From JASHPR01 sp963844655 (GTDB taxonomy: Bacteria; Actinomycetota; Actinomycetes; Streptosporangiales; Streptosporangiaceae), in NCBI GenBank assembly GCA_963844655.1, contig CAWJPA010000007.1, forward strand, positions 1,488,001-1,552,000: DNA of 64,000 nt, given 5' to 3'. Every line of letters begins with the position of its first letter. The stretch's first letter is position 1. Below, piece by piece: positions 42,453-52,253 of the stretch. The notes beneath the pieces were generated by a model that saw only the letters and a program-made list of their open reading frames with translations, had not been told where the DNA came from and made no database searches. The translations under genes and the position numbers were made by a program.

Positions 42453-43970
42453 ATGCGATACCGGGCCAGGTTGTTAGCTGCCACCGGGACACTCGCGCTG
42501 AGCAGCTGGACGGGCTTAACCGGCGCGGCGGTTCTGCCCACGGCCGGCCACCTCGCGGCTGCCGCAGCGGCTAGCACCGCGGCACTCCGGACCGCGGCAC
42601 CCCGGACCGCGGCACCCCGGACCGCGGGGGCCGGAACCACGGGGACCGGCACCGGCCCGGCCGGGCTCGTGGTCAGGCCGATCGTGACCAGCCAGCCGGC
42701 CTCGGCCAGCCGCCCGCCGACCCAGGCCCAGTGCGTCCGGGATTACGCCGCCCCCTGCTACCGGCCGGCCCAGCTCCAGACGGCCTACCACGAGCGCCCG
42801 CTGTTCGCCCGCGGGATCACCGGCCAGGGCCAGACCATCGTGATCGTCGACTCCTTCGGGTCACCCACGATCCGGGCCGACCTGAGGACCTTCGACCGGC
42901 AGTTCGGCCTCCCGGCCCCGCCCTCGTTCCGGATCATCCAGCCCGCCGGGCCGGTGCCCCCGTTCGACCCGGGCAACCGTGACATGGTCGGCTGGGCCAG
43001 CGAGACCACGCTCGACGTGCAGTGGGCGCACAGCATCGCCCCGGGCGCCAGCATCCTCCTGGTCGAGACCCCGGTCTCGGAGACCGTGGGCACGGCTGGC
43101 TTCCCGGAGATCGTCCGGGCCGAGAACTACGTCATCAATCATCACCTCGGCGGCGTGATCAGCCAGAGCTTCGGCACGGCGGAGCTGACGTTCCCGGGCG
43201 CGCGGTCCATCCGCCGCCTGCGCAGCGCGTACGTGAACGCGTTCCGGCACGGCGTGACGGTCCTGGCCGGGTCCGGTGACGCCGGGCCGACCGACTACAA
43301 GAACGGCGCGGAGACGCGCCTGTTCACCACCCGCACGGTGGCCTGGCCCGCCAGCGACCCGCTGGTCACGGCCGTGGGAGGCACCCGGCTGCAGCTCACC
43401 GCGGCCGGGCACAGGACCGCGCAGGACCGGGTGTGGAACGACTCCTACAACAAGAGCCTGAACCAGGTCTTCTTCGGCAACCCGGGCCCCAACGCGCTGG
43501 CCACGGGCGGCGGCCGGTCGCGGGTCTTCGCGCGGCCGTGGTACCAGGCCGGCGTGGCCGGGGTCGTCCACGGGCGGCGAGGGGTGCCGGACGTCGCCAT
43601 GAGCGGCGCCTGCAGCGGGACCGTGCTGATCTACACCAGCTTCGGCGGCGAGCCGGCGGGCTGGCAGCCGACCTGCGGCACGAGCGAGGCGACCCCGCTG
43701 TTCGCCGGGATCGTGGCCCTGGCCGAACAGGTGGCCCACCATTCCCTCGGCCTCATCAACCCCGCGCTCTACGCACTCGCGGCCGCGCACGCGCCGGGGC
43801 TGGTCGACATCACCCGGGGCGGCAACACGGTGTCGTTCACCCAGCACCACAGGCTCGTGACCGTGCCGGGCTTCCGGGCCCGCCCGGGTTACGACCTGGC
43901 GTCGGGGGTGGGCACCATCGACGCCGCCTGGTTCGTGCCGGAGCTGGCCCAGGCCGCGGGCGGCGGTTAG
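42453..43970 (+). CDS. Secreted S53 (sedolisin) family peptidase
   Basis: 505 residues. Signal peptide (RLLAATGTLALSSWTGLTGAAVL). Catalytic residues of S53 are all visible: Glu184 and Asp188 (SETTLDVQW), the oxyanion Asp in GSGDAGPTD and Ser411 in CGTSEATPLFAG. The region before the catalytic domain is only about 100 residues and low-complexity, with RTAAP repeats, instead of the usual 170-200-residue pro-domain. A calcium-site-like ending (DLASGVGTIDA) is present. It is an extracellular acid-type endo- or tripeptidyl peptidase. ATG at 42453 after GGGGGGAG. Confidence 0.87.
   Translation: MRYRARLLAATGTLALSSWTGLTGAAVLPTAGHLAAAAAASTAALRTAAPRTAAPRTAGAGTTGTGTGPAGLVVRPIVTSQPASASRPPTQAQCVRDYAAPCYRPAQLQTAYHERPLFARGITGQGQTIVIVDSFGSPTIRADLRTFDRQFGLPAPPSFRIIQPAGPVPPFDPGNRDMVGWASETTLDVQWAHSIAPGASILLVETPVSETVGTAGFPEIVRAENYVINHHLGGVISQSFGTAELTFPGARSIRRLRSAYVNAFRHGVTVLAGSGDAGPTDYKNGAETRLFTTRTVAWPASDPLVTAVGGTRLQLTAAGHRTAQDRVWNDSYNKSLNQVFFGNPGPNALATGGGRSRVFARPWYQAGVAGVVHGRRGVPDVAMSGACSGTVLIYTSFGGEPAGWQPTCGTSEATPLFAGIVALAEQVAHHSLGLINPALYALAAAHAPGLVDITRGGNTVSFTQHHRLVTVPGFRARPGYDLASGVGTIDAAWFVPELAQAAGGG
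42586..42630 (+). repeat. 15-bp tandem repeat (three copies)
   Basis: Units CCGGACCGCGGCAC with a variable first base at 42586, 42601 and 42616 (the last diverged at its 3' end), encoding repeated RTAAP in the short pro-region of the sedolisin. Prone to copy-number change without frame loss. Confidence 0.7.
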
Positions 43971-44033
43971 CCGGGTTTCACGATCCGGGGGCCGGGGCCT
44001 GGAGGTCCGGCAGGCCGGGGAGAATCTGCAGTC

Positions 44034-45209
44034 ATGGCCGCGAAGCCCGCCACCCCGGTGGCGCTGACCTGGAGTGGCGTTACGTCCCGGCGGATGGCCC
44101 GCCACGGGCTGGCCGAGCCGGCCGCGGACCTGGGCCCGGCCGACATCGCGCGCGTGCTGTGCGGGGCGCACGCCCAGGTGCTCAGCGCCGCCGAGCTCTC
44201 GATCGGGCGGCGCATCTCCGGCGCGACCCGGGCCGACGTGCGGCGCGCGCTGTGGCAGGACCGCACCCTGGTCAAGACGTTCGGCCCGCGCGGCACCATC
44301 CACCTGCTGCCCACCGCCGACCTGCCGATGTGGACGGGCGCGCTGTCGGCCCTGCCGCCGTCAGTGCCCATGCACCCGGAGGGAGTCCGCTTCAGCCCCG
44401 AGCAGGCGGACGAGGTCATCGCGGCCATCGGCGACGCGCTGGCCGATGCCGAGCTGACCGTCGATGAGCTGACCGAGGCGATCGCGGATCGCGCAGGCCC
44501 GTGGGCCGTCGAGCGGACGATGGACGCGTTTCAGGACAAGTGGCCGCGCTGGCGCCAGCTCACCAGCACGGCCGCGCACCGCGGGATGCTGTGCTTCGGG
44601 CCGGACCGGGGCCGCAAGGTGACCTACACCAACCCGCACCGCTGGCTGCCCGGCTTCCGCCCGGCGGACGGCGACGCGGCCCTGCGCACACTCACAATGG
44701 ACTACCTGCACGCCTACGGCCCGGCCACGCCCCAGCACTTCGCCAGGTGGCTCAGCATCCCGCCGCGGCACGCTGCTGGGCTGTTCGGCCACCTGGGGGG
44801 CGACCTGGAGCGCGTCGAGCTGGACGGCGAGCCGGGATGGACCGTGGCTGGCGACACCGCGACACCGCCGCGGCCGCACCGCGGGATCTGCCTGCTGCCT
44901 TACTTCGACGCGTACGTCGTCGCGGGCCAGCCGAGGGAACGGCTCTACCCGGGCGCGGCCGCCACCCGCGCGCTCACCCCGGCGGGCCAGGCCGGGAACT
45001 ACCCGGTGCTGGTCGTCGACGGCGTGGTGGGCGGGGTCTGGCACCAGCAGCGCTCCGGCCAGAGGCTCGCCATCACCGTCGAGCCGCTGCGCGAGTTGAC
45101 CGCGCGGCAACGCCGGCAGCTCGACGACGAGGCCGGCCGCGTGGGCGCGGTCATGCAGGCCACGGCGACGCTGACGGTAGGCACCGTCAGCGTCGGCCCG
45201 CACGCATGA
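44034..45209 (+). CDS. AlkZ-like winged-helix (HTH_42) protein
   Basis: 391 residues, normal length for the YcaQ/AlkZ group. It starts with two winged-helix parts: RMARHGLAEPAADLGPADIARVLCGAHAQVLSAAELSIGRRI, then WQDRTLVKTFGPRGTIHLLPTADLPMW, followed by a third winged helix (TLTMDYLHAYGPATPQHFARWLSIP) and a beta-barrel-like C-terminus. AlkZ proteins are DNA glycosylases that remove crosslinked or alkylated bases; the catalytic (Q)xQ-type motif here appears as HAQ. Glycosylase activity is plausible but not proven. ATG at 44034. Confidence 0.75.
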   Translation: MAAKPATPVALTWSGVTSRRMARHGLAEPAADLGPADIARVLCGAHAQVLSAAELSIGRRISGATRADVRRALWQDRTLVKTFGPRGTIHLLPTADLPMWTGALSALPPSVPMHPEGVRFSPEQADEVIAAIGDALADAELTVDELTEAIADRAGPWAVERTMDAFQDKWPRWRQLTSTAAHRGMLCFGPDRGRKVTYTNPHRWLPGFRPADGDAALRTLTMDYLHAYGPATPQHFARWLSIPPRHAAGLFGHLGGDLERVELDGEPGWTVAGDTATPPRPHRGICLLPYFDAYVVAGQPRERLYPGAAATRALTPAGQAGNYPVLVVDGVVGGVWHQQRSGQRLAITVEPLRELTARQRRQLDDEAGRVGAVMQATATLTVGTVSVGPHA

Positions 45210-45239
45210 GCTGTCGTACGATGATCAGGGAGTTTCCTG

Positions 45240-45788
45240 ATGCATGTCGTCGACGTTGTCATCCCCGTCTGCTGGGCGGCCTTCTGGGTCTACTGGCTCG
45301 TGGCGTCCACCGGTGTCAAGGCTGGCCAGACGAGATGGACCCGGTTCGCGGCGATCCGGGTGGGTGCGATTCTGGTCATTCTCTTCTTGCTGCGGGCCGG
45401 GGTTTTCAAAGGGCATGTGGCGACGAACAACCCATGGCTGCAGGGTTTCGGCTTGGCCGTCTTCTTGCTGGGGTTGGCGCTGGCCATCTGGGCCAGGGCG
45501 TACCTCGGCCGGAACTGGGGGATGCCGATGTCTCAGAAAGTCGACCCGGAACTGGTCACAGCCGGCCCGTACCGCAGCATCCGTCACCCGATCTACTCGG
45601 GCATCATCCTGGCAATGATCGGCACGACGATGGCCGTCAGCCTGTACTGGCTGGTCGCGGTCGTGGTGATCGGCGCGTACTTTCTCTACAGCGCCATGGT
45701 GGAGGAGCGCACCATGGTCCGCCTTTTCCCCGACTCCTATCCGGAGTACAAGCGGTCAACCAAAATGCTGATCCCCTTCATCGTCTGA
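45240..45788 (+). CDS. Isoprenylcysteine carboxyl methyltransferase-like membrane protein
   Basis: 182 residues with about five hydrophobic segments. The ICMT/phospholipid methyltransferase signature is clear: GRNWGMP, TAGPYRSIRHPIYSGIIL and EERTMVRLFPDSYPEYKR. It is expected to methylate a small lipid or carboxylate substrate using S-adenosylmethionine. Bacterial targets are not known. ATG at 45240, 31 nt after the AlkZ-like gene; co-transcription is likely. Confidence 0.82.
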   Translation: MHVVDVVIPVCWAAFWVYWLVASTGVKAGQTRWTRFAAIRVGAILVILFLLRAGVFKGHVATNNPWLQGFGLAVFLLGLALAIWARAYLGRNWGMPMSQKVDPELVTAGPYRSIRHPIYSGIILAMIGTTMAVSLYWLVAVVVIGAYFLYSAMVEERTMVRLFPDSYPEYKRSTKMLIPFIV

Positions 45789-45930
45789 TAGCGATCCGAC
45801 GGCTGCATGCGAGCAGATGTGATGTCTTCACCGACCCGGTGACCCGGCCAGCCGCCGGGCAGACGACCTCTTGAGGTCTCTTTGGCAAACGCTCAGCGAC
45901 TCTTCAGGAACGAGGGGGTACGTTTCGGGC

Positions 45931-46110
45931 ATGGACGAGTTCCGGGCCCGCCGGGTGGTCGACGCCCTTCGCGACCGTGGCGTCAACGCCCGCACCGACT
46001 ACGACCAGCCCGTCGCGCGCCAGCGCAGCGCTGCGCCGACACCCGCCCCCGCCCTGACCCGCGAAGGCGGCGTCTTCCACCGTTTCCTGGACGGCTTCCG
46101 CTACCGGTAA
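45931..46110 (+). CDS. Small protein of unknown function
   Basis: 59 residues from ATG 45931. It starts with a helix (MDEFRARRVVDALRDRGVNA), has a Pro/Ala-rich linker (SAAPTPAPAL) and ends with GGVFHRFLDGFRYR. No family recognised. A GAGGGGG lies somewhat far (about 12 nt) from the ATG. The codon usage (GC-rich third position) supports coding. Confidence 0.5.
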   Translation: MDEFRARRVVDALRDRGVNARTDYDQPVARQRSAAPTPAPALTREGGVFHRFLDGFRYR

Positions 46111-46148
46111 CCAGGGCCGCCGCCCCGGCGAACGGCCATATTAGGGCG

Positions 46149-47393
46149 TCACGTCACTGGCTCGGTGGCGGCGCTCAGGTTGGTGCCGGCGGCCCAGACG
46201 GCGAGTGCGTGGCCGGCGGCGGCGGCGATCTGGACGGTGCCGGGGGCGAGATTGGCCGGGGCGCCGAAGCCCTGGCCGGGCGGGCTGGTGACCGCGCTGC
46301 CGGCGTCTTCGACCACAAACGAGCCGGCCGGGGTGCCGGCGATCTCCCCGTTCCTGCCCGAGAGCGTGGCCAGCTGGGCAGGTGCTGTCCAGCCGCCGCC
46401 GAGGGAATGGCGGGATGTTTCCGGGACCCAGGTGATGGTCGATCCGAGGTCGACGTTCAGGGTCAGCAGCGCGACCGCGTTGCCCGTCCCGTCCGCGGCC
46501 AGGCCCGAGGCGACGGTAGATGTACTAGGGGCGAGGATGACCGGCGCGGTCCAGGTGCCGCCGGGGCTGAGCGTCGCGGCCTGCACGCCGTTGCCCCCGG
46601 TCCACAGCGCGACGCCCTGCCCGTTGGCGGCCAGGGCCAGATGCACGCCGTTCTGCTTGTAGGACGTGGCGGGTCCCAGTTTGACCGGGGCTGGCCAGCC
46701 GCCGGTGACCGTGCCGGCTGAGACCACGGTCTCGTGCGGGGAGGTAGTCCAGCCTGCGAGGATCGCGCCAGCCGGATTGACGGCCAGGTTCGGGGTGACG
46801 CCGGTGCCGAGGGTCAGCGGGGCAGACCAGGTCCCGCCGGCCCGCAAGATCGCTGCCTGGACGGGCGCATTGGAACTGCCGGTGGTCCAGAGCGCGACCG
46901 CGTCACCGGCGGCGTCCACGGCCACTTGCGGGTTGACGCCGGCCGGGGCGACGGTGACCGGCGCGCTCCAGGTTCCGCCGGGTGCCAGGACGCTGGCCTG
47001 CACGCCGGTGGAGGTGATCCCCGAGAAGCCCTGCCACACGGCGACGGCCCGCCCGTTGGGGGCCAGAGCCACCGCCGGTTCCCCGCCCGGGCCCAGGGTC
47101 ACAGGCGCCGTCCAGGTATGCCCGTCCGCGCTGGTGGAGACGCTGACGGCGGCAGTACCCGACGCCGTCTGTCCCGAGGTAATGGCTGCTGCCGCCCCGG
47201 AGGCGTTGACCGCGGCTACTGCAGACCCGCCGGAGAGGGGCAGGGGCACGGGCGCGGACCACCCTCCTGCGGCTTGTGCCGGAACAGCCACGGCAACGCC
47301 GAATAATGCGGTCAGTGTCCCGACGGCGAGCCCTGCGCTGCGTGGTGAGAAGCGACGTATCACGGGTCCCCCTTGCTGGGCATTCATGAGCAT
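46149..47393 (-). CDS. Secreted repeat protein, probably beta-propeller-like
   Basis: 414 residues. Signal peptide ending VPAQA-A (cleavage near 42). The mature part repeats a unit of about 45-50 residues: GGTWSAPVxLxPG...P.xAVxxxGxAVAxWxxxxx..VQAAxL. At least five copies are visible. This pattern (W-x-A-P ... A-V/L-W) is common in exported actinobacterial proteins and may form a propeller. No enzymatic motif. ATG at 47393, alternative ATG two codons later. Confidence 0.7.
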   Translation of the reverse strand: MLMNAQQGGPVIRRFSPRSAGLAVGTLTALFGVAVAVPAQAAGGWSAPVPLPLSGGSAVAAVNASGAAAAITSGQTASGTAAVSVSTSADGHTWTAPVTLGPGGEPAVALAPNGRAVAVWQGFSGITSTGVQASVLAPGGTWSAPVTVAPAGVNPQVAVDAAGDAVALWTTGSSNAPVQAAILRAGGTWSAPLTLGTGVTPNLAVNPAGAILAGWTTSPHETVVSAGTVTGGWPAPVKLGPATSYKQNGVHLALAANGQGVALWTGGNGVQAATLSPGGTWTAPVILAPSTSTVASGLAADGTGNAVALLTLNVDLGSTITWVPETSRHSLGGGWTAPAQLATLSGRNGEIAGTPAGSFVVEDAGSAVTSPPGQGFGAPANLAPGTVQIAAAAGHALAVWAAGTNLSAATEPVT

Positions 47394-47493
47394 CCGCAGG
47401 CCCGCCCGTCACGCGCTCAGCACGAACGCCAACCTTGTAGCGGGCCAGAGCGGGAAACGGTTCACCAGCGGATCCGGAAGTTATCATCGGCCG

Positions 47494-48075
47494 GTGCCGC
47501 TTCCTGAGCATCCCGTCGAGACGGACCGGCTGACGTTGCGCCCGTTCAGCCCGGATGATTTCGATGATCTTTACGCGTATCAGTCGCGCCCGGATGTCGC
47601 TCGTTTCCTGCACTGGGAGGCCCGTGACGAGGCGCAGGTCCGCGACGCGCTGCGGGTGCAGTGCGGGGAGACCCGGCTCGAGGCCGAGGGCGACTGGCTG
47701 ACGTTCGCGGTGGTGTGGCGGCAGGCCGGCCGGGTGGTGGGCGAGGTGGGGCTGAAGCTGGTCAGCCGGGAGCACCGGCAGGGCGAGACGGGCTTTGTCT
47801 TCAATCCTGACTACCAGGGCCAGGGCCTGGCCACAGAGGCGGCGGCGGCGATGCTCGGGCTGGCGTTCGGCGGTCTGGGCTGGCACCGGGTGATCGGCAG
47901 CTGTGACGCCAGGAACCAGGGTTCGGTACGGCTGATGGAACGGCTGGGCATGCGCCGTGAGGCGCATTTCGTGCACAGCGTGATGGTGCAGGGCGCGTGG
48001 GCGGACGAGCTGGTTTACGCCATCCTCGAGCCCGAATGGGTCTCCCGGCGGTCAGGCACCCGGCTCAGGGATTAG
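47494..48075 (+). CDS. GNAT-family N-acetyltransferase (RimJ/RimL type)
   Basis: 193 residues from GTG 47494. Opening VETDRLTLRPFSPDDFDDLYAYQSRPDVARFLHWEA is typical of the RimJ/L group. The acetyl-CoA-binding segment is GFVFNPDYQGQGLATEAAAAML, followed by ARNQGSVRLMERLGMRREAHFVHSVM. It acetylates a protein N-terminus or small amine. TATCAT lies 6 nt before the GTG, so the mRNA may be leaderless. The much longer open frame upstream is a shadow of the repeat-protein gene. Confidence 0.83.
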   Translation: MPLPEHPVETDRLTLRPFSPDDFDDLYAYQSRPDVARFLHWEARDEAQVRDALRVQCGETRLEAEGDWLTFAVVWRQAGRVVGEVGLKLVSREHRQGETGFVFNPDYQGQGLATEAAAAMLGLAFGGLGWHRVIGSCDARNQGSVRLMERLGMRREAHFVHSVMVQGAWADELVYAILEPEWVSRRSGTRLRD

Positions 48076-48177
48076 CCAGGGCGGCGGGGGCGCGCCGCGG
48101 AAGCAGGCGGGGCGGAAAAGCGTTAGGCACCGGGGGAGTCCGTGGCCATCCTGGGTGCGTGTTCCCCGTGCGCCGCT

Positions 48178-51100
48178 ATGGAGACTCCGCTCTTGACACC
48201 CTCGCTCGCTGAGCTGCGATCACGCCTGCCCGGGCTGGCGCCGCGCGACCGGCAGCGGCTCGGCCGCCGGGCCGACAGCGCCGCCGCGCTGCGCGACGCG
48301 AAGCCGCGCGAGCAGGCACTCGCCCGTCTCAACGCCGAGATTGAGGCCGCCGCTGCGCGAGTCGAGGAGCGCAGGGGAGCGGTGCCGGCCATTGCGTACC
48401 CGCCAGAACTTCCCGTGAGCCAGCGGAAAGCGGAGATCGCTGCGGCCATCCGTGACCATCAGGTGGTGATCGTCGCGGGGGAGACCGGTTCCGGCAAGAC
48501 CACGCAGCTGCCCAAGATCTGCCTGGAGCTGGGCCGCGGTGTGGCCGGCCAGATCGGCCACACCCAGCCCCGGCGGATCGCGGCCCGCACCGTGGCCGAG
48601 CGGATCGCCGACGAGCTCGGCACCGAGGTGGGCACGGCCGTGGGCTTCAAGGTGCGGTTCACCGACAAGTCCAGCGACGGCACGTTCATCAAGGTGATGA
48701 CCGACGGGATCCTGCTGACCGAGATGCAGCGGGACCGGCAGCTGCTGCGCTACGACACGCTGATCATCGACGAGGCGCACGAGCGCAGCCTGAATATCGA
48801 CTTCATCCTCGGCTACCTCAAGCAGCTGCTGCCGGCCCGGCCGGATCTCAAGGTCATCATCACGTCGGCCACGATCGACCCGGAGCGGTTCTCGAAGCAC
48901 TTCTTCGACGCGCCGGTGATCGAGGTGTCCGGGCGGACGTACCCGGTCGAGGTGCGGTACCGGCCGCTGGCCGACCCCGACCGGCCCGCCGACGAGCCCA
49001 GGGACCAGGCCCAGGGCATCTGCGACGCGATCGCCGAGCTGCGCCGCGACGGCCCCGGTGACGTGCTGGTCTTCCTCAGCGGCGAGCGGGAGATCAGGGA
49101 CACCGCCGACGCCCTGGCCGACCAGGCGGGCCAGACCGACCTGGAGGTGCTGCCGCTCTTTGCCCGGCTGTCCGCGGCCGAGCAGCACCGGGTGTTCCAG
49201 CCGCATCATCGGCGGCGGGTGGTGCTGGCCACCAACATCGCGGAGACCTCGCTGACCGTGCCGGGCATCAGGTACGTGGTCGACCCCGGCACCGCGCGGA
49301 TCTCCCGGTACAGCCAGCGGACCAAGGTGCAGCGGCTGCCGATCGAGCGGATCTCCCGGGCCTCGGCCGACCAGCGCAAGGGCCGGTGCGGGCGGACGTC
49401 CGACGGCATCTGCATCCGGCTGTACAGCGAGGAGGACTTCGGCTCGCGGCCGGAGTTCACCGACCCGGAGATCCTGCGCACCAGCCTGGCCGCGGTCATC
49501 CTGCAGGCGGCCGCGCTCGACCTCGGCGAGGTGGCGGACTTCCCGTTCATGGACCCGCCTGACTCCCGCAACATCGCCGACGGGGTCCGGCTGCTTGAGG
49601 AGCTAGGCGCGGTGTCACCCGGAGGCGGCGCGACCCGGCTGACCGGCGTGGGGCGGAAGCTGGCCCGGCTGCCCACCGACCCGCGGCTGGGCCGGATGAT
49701 CCTGGAGGCCGGGCGCAACGGGTGCCTGCCCGAGGTGCTGATCATCACGGCGGCGCTGTCCATCCAGGACCCGCGGGAACGGCCCGCGGACGCGCGCGAG
49801 GCCGCGGATGCGCAGCACAAGCGCTTCGCCGAGCCGGGCTCCGACTTCCTCACGCTGCTCAACCTGTGGCGGTACGTGCACGACCAGCAGCGCGAGCTTT
49901 CGGGGTCGGCGTTCCGCCGCCTGTGCCGCCGCGAGTACCTGCACTACCTGCGCGTGCGGGAGTGGCAGGACGTGCACGGCCAGCTGCGGCAGGCGGCCAG
50001 GGAGGTCGGCGCGGGCGCCGACCGCGACGGCCCGGAGCCGGCCCGCAAGCCCCGGCGCAGTGGAGGGGGCGTGGAGAGGGACGGGGAGGTGGGCGGGGGG
50101 CGGAGGAACGCGGAGCCTGGCGCGCATTTCCCTGCGGACGTCGCCGACCGCGTGCACATATCGCTGCTGGCCGGCCTGCTGTCCCATATCGGCATGCGGG
50201 ACTCAGATCAGAAGCCTGAACGCAATAGACGCGGGCCGGTCGAGTTCGCCGGGGCGCGCGGGGCCCGTTTCGCGGTGTTCCCCGATTCCGTGCTGGCCCG
50301 CAAGCCGCCGTCGTGGGTGGTGGCGGCCGAGCTGGTGGAGACGTCCCGGCTGTGGGCCAGGACCACCGCCCGGATCGAGCCCGAGTGGGCCGAAACGCTG
50401 GCCGCGCACCTGGTCAAGCGCACCTATAGCGAGCCGCACTGGGACGCGGGGCGCGGCGCGGCGATGGCGCTGGAAAGGGTGACCCTGTACGGGCTGCCGA
50501 TCGTGACCGCGCGGCCGGTCAACTACGCGCGCGTCGATCCGGCGGCGGCCCGCGACCTGTTCATCACCGGCGCCCTGGTCGAGGGGGACTGGGCGACCCG
50601 GCATGAGTTCTTCCGCCGCAACCAGCGGCTGCTCCACGAGGCCAGGGATCTGGAGGACCGGGCCAGGCGGCGCGGCATCGTGGCCGACGACGCGGCCCGG
50701 TTCGGCTTCTTCGACCAGCGGATACCCAAGGACGTGACGTCCGCCCGGCACTTCGACGCCTGGTGGAAGACCGCCCGCGCGCAGGCCCCGGACCTGCTGA
50801 CGTTCACGCTGGCCGACCTGGTCGACCCGGCCGCGGATGAGGTCAGTCCCGGCGACTACCCCGGCACGTGGGGCGAGCTGCCGCTGTCGTACGAGTTCGC
50901 GCCCGGGGAGGCGGATGACGGGGTGACCGTGGACGTGCCGCTGGCCGCGCTCAGCCAGGTCAGCGGCGACGAGCTCGGCTGGCAGGTGCCGGGCCGCCGC
51001 GAGGAGCTGGTGACCGAGCTCATCCGCTCGCTGCCCAAGGACCTGCGCCGGCTGTTCGTGCCCGCACCCGACACCGCGCGGGCCGTGACCCCCCGGCTGG

Positions 51101-52194
51101 GTGAGCCGCACGGCAGCCTGCTGGACGCGCTGAGCCGGGAACTCGGCCGCCTCGCCGGGGTGCCGGTGCCGCGGGACGCGTTCGACCTGTCCCGGCTGCC
51201 CGCCCACCTGAGGATCACCTACCGGGTGCTGGACTCCGGCCGGGAGCTGGCCAGCGGCAAGGACGTCGGCGAGCTGCGCGAGCGGCTGCGGCCGCGGCTG
51301 CAGAAGATGCTCTCAGGCGCCGCCGGCGACATCCTGCGCACCGGGCTGCGCAGCTGGGACGTTGGCACGCTGCCCCGGGTCTTCACGCATGACATGGTGA
51401 CCGCCTACCCGGCGCTGGCCGACACCGGCGACGCGGTGGACGTGCGGCTGTTCGACACCGAGGCAGAGGCCGCGGCGGCCATGGTCCAGGGCAACCGGCG
51501 GCTGCTCCTGCTGCAGGTACCGACCGGCATCAGGTCCATCGCCGACCGGCTGTCGACGCAGCGCAAGCTGGCCATGAGCCGCAACCCGTATCCCAGCATC
51601 GGCGCGCTGCTCGACGACTGCCTGGCGGCCGCGGCCGACCAGGTGATCGCCGACGCGGGCGGGCCAGCCTGGGACGCGGACGGCTTCGCCCGCCTGGTGG
51701 CGCAGGCCCGGTCGGACCTGCCGCTGGCCACGTCCCGGGCCGTGGACGTCGTCGCGCAGGTCCTCGAGGCCGCGCACGAGGCCGAGACCAGGCTGCAGGC
51801 CACCGCCAGCCCGTTGCTCACCGCGGCGTTCGCCGACGCGAGAACCCAGTTCGCCACGCTGATCCACCCCGGGTTCGTCAGTGAGACCGGGCTGCGGCGG
51901 CTGCCGGACCTGGTGCGGTACCTGCGGGCGATCAGCCGCAGGCTGGACACGGTGGCGGAGGATCCGCGCCGCGACGCCGACCGGACGGCGGTCGTGCGCC
52001 GGGTGACCGACGCCTACCACCAGGCCGTCGGCACGCTCCCGGCCAGCCGGCGCCCGGGCGCCGGCCTCCAGGCCGTGCGCTGGATGATCGAGGAACTGCG
52101 GGTCAGCCTGTTCGCCCAGGTGCTGGGCACGTCGGGCCCGGTTTCTGAGAAGCGGATCCTGACCGCCCTGGATCGGCTGGCCGGCGCGGGCTGA
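48178..52194 (+). CDS. hrpA: ATP-dependent RNA helicase HrpA
   Basis: 1338 residues, matching HrpA (about 1300). DEAH-box core: Walker A GETGSGKTT (101-109), IIDEAHERS (near 198), SAT in ITSATI, then the helicase C domain with TNIAETSLTVPGIRYVVD and the RKGRCGRTSDG motif VI. Winged-helix/ratchet and OB parts follow, then the long HrpA-specific C-terminal domain (DUF3418-like, from about 750). Near residues 615-650 is a Gly/Arg-rich linker that may be lineage-specific. HrpA acts on stalled ribosomes/RNA. ATG 48178 (METPLL) is preferred to 48142. Confidence 0.93.
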   Translation: METPLLTPSLAELRSRLPGLAPRDRQRLGRRADSAAALRDAKPREQALARLNAEIEAAAARVEERRGAVPAIAYPPELPVSQRKAEIAAAIRDHQVVIVAGETGSGKTTQLPKICLELGRGVAGQIGHTQPRRIAARTVAERIADELGTEVGTAVGFKVRFTDKSSDGTFIKVMTDGILLTEMQRDRQLLRYDTLIIDEAHERSLNIDFILGYLKQLLPARPDLKVIITSATIDPERFSKHFFDAPVIEVSGRTYPVEVRYRPLADPDRPADEPRDQAQGICDAIAELRRDGPGDVLVFLSGEREIRDTADALADQAGQTDLEVLPLFARLSAAEQHRVFQPHHRRRVVLATNIAETSLTVPGIRYVVDPGTARISRYSQRTKVQRLPIERISRASADQRKGRCGRTSDGICIRLYSEEDFGSRPEFTDPEILRTSLAAVILQAAALDLGEVADFPFMDPPDSRNIADGVRLLEELGAVSPGGGATRLTGVGRKLARLPTDPRLGRMILEAGRNGCLPEVLIITAALSIQDPRERPADAREAADAQHKRFAEPGSDFLTLLNLWRYVHDQQRELSGSAFRRLCRREYLHYLRVREWQDVHGQLRQAAREVGAGADRDGPEPARKPRRSGGGVERDGEVGGGRRNAEPGAHFPADVADRVHISLLAGLLSHIGMRDSDQKPERNRRGPVEFAGARGARFAVFPDSVLARKPPSWVVAAELVETSRLWARTTARIEPEWAETLAAHLVKRTYSEPHWDAGRGAAMALERVTLYGLPIVTARPVNYARVDPAAARDLFITGALVEGDWATRHEFFRRNQRLLHEARDLEDRARRRGIVADDAARFGFFDQRIPKDVTSARHFDAWWKTARAQAPDLLTFTLADLVDPAADEVSPGDYPGTWGELPLSYEFAPGEADDGVTVDVPLAALSQVSGDELGWQVPGRREELVTELIRSLPKDLRRLFVPAPDTARAVTPRLGEPHGSLLDALSRELGRLAGVPVPRDAFDLSRLPAHLRITYRVLDSGRELASGKDVGELRERLRPRLQKMLSGAAGDILRTGLRSWDVGTLPRVFTHDMVTAYPALADTGDAVDVRLFDTEAEAAAAMVQGNRRLLLLQVPTGIRSIADRLSTQRKLAMSRNPYPSIGALLDDCLAAAADQVIADAGGPAWDADGFARLVAQARSDLPLATSRAVDVVAQVLEAAHEAETRLQATASPLLTAAFADARTQFATLIHPGFVSETGLRRLPDLVRYLRAISRRLDTVAEDPRRDADRTAVVRRVTDAYHQAVGTLPASRRPGAGLQAVRWMIEELRVSLFAQVLGTSGPVSEKRILTALDRLAGAG

Positions 52195-52253
52195 GGCGCC
52201 CGGCGGCCAGCTCGCGCTGGGCCGGCCGCAACCCTGCCCGGGCGTTAGAGCCG

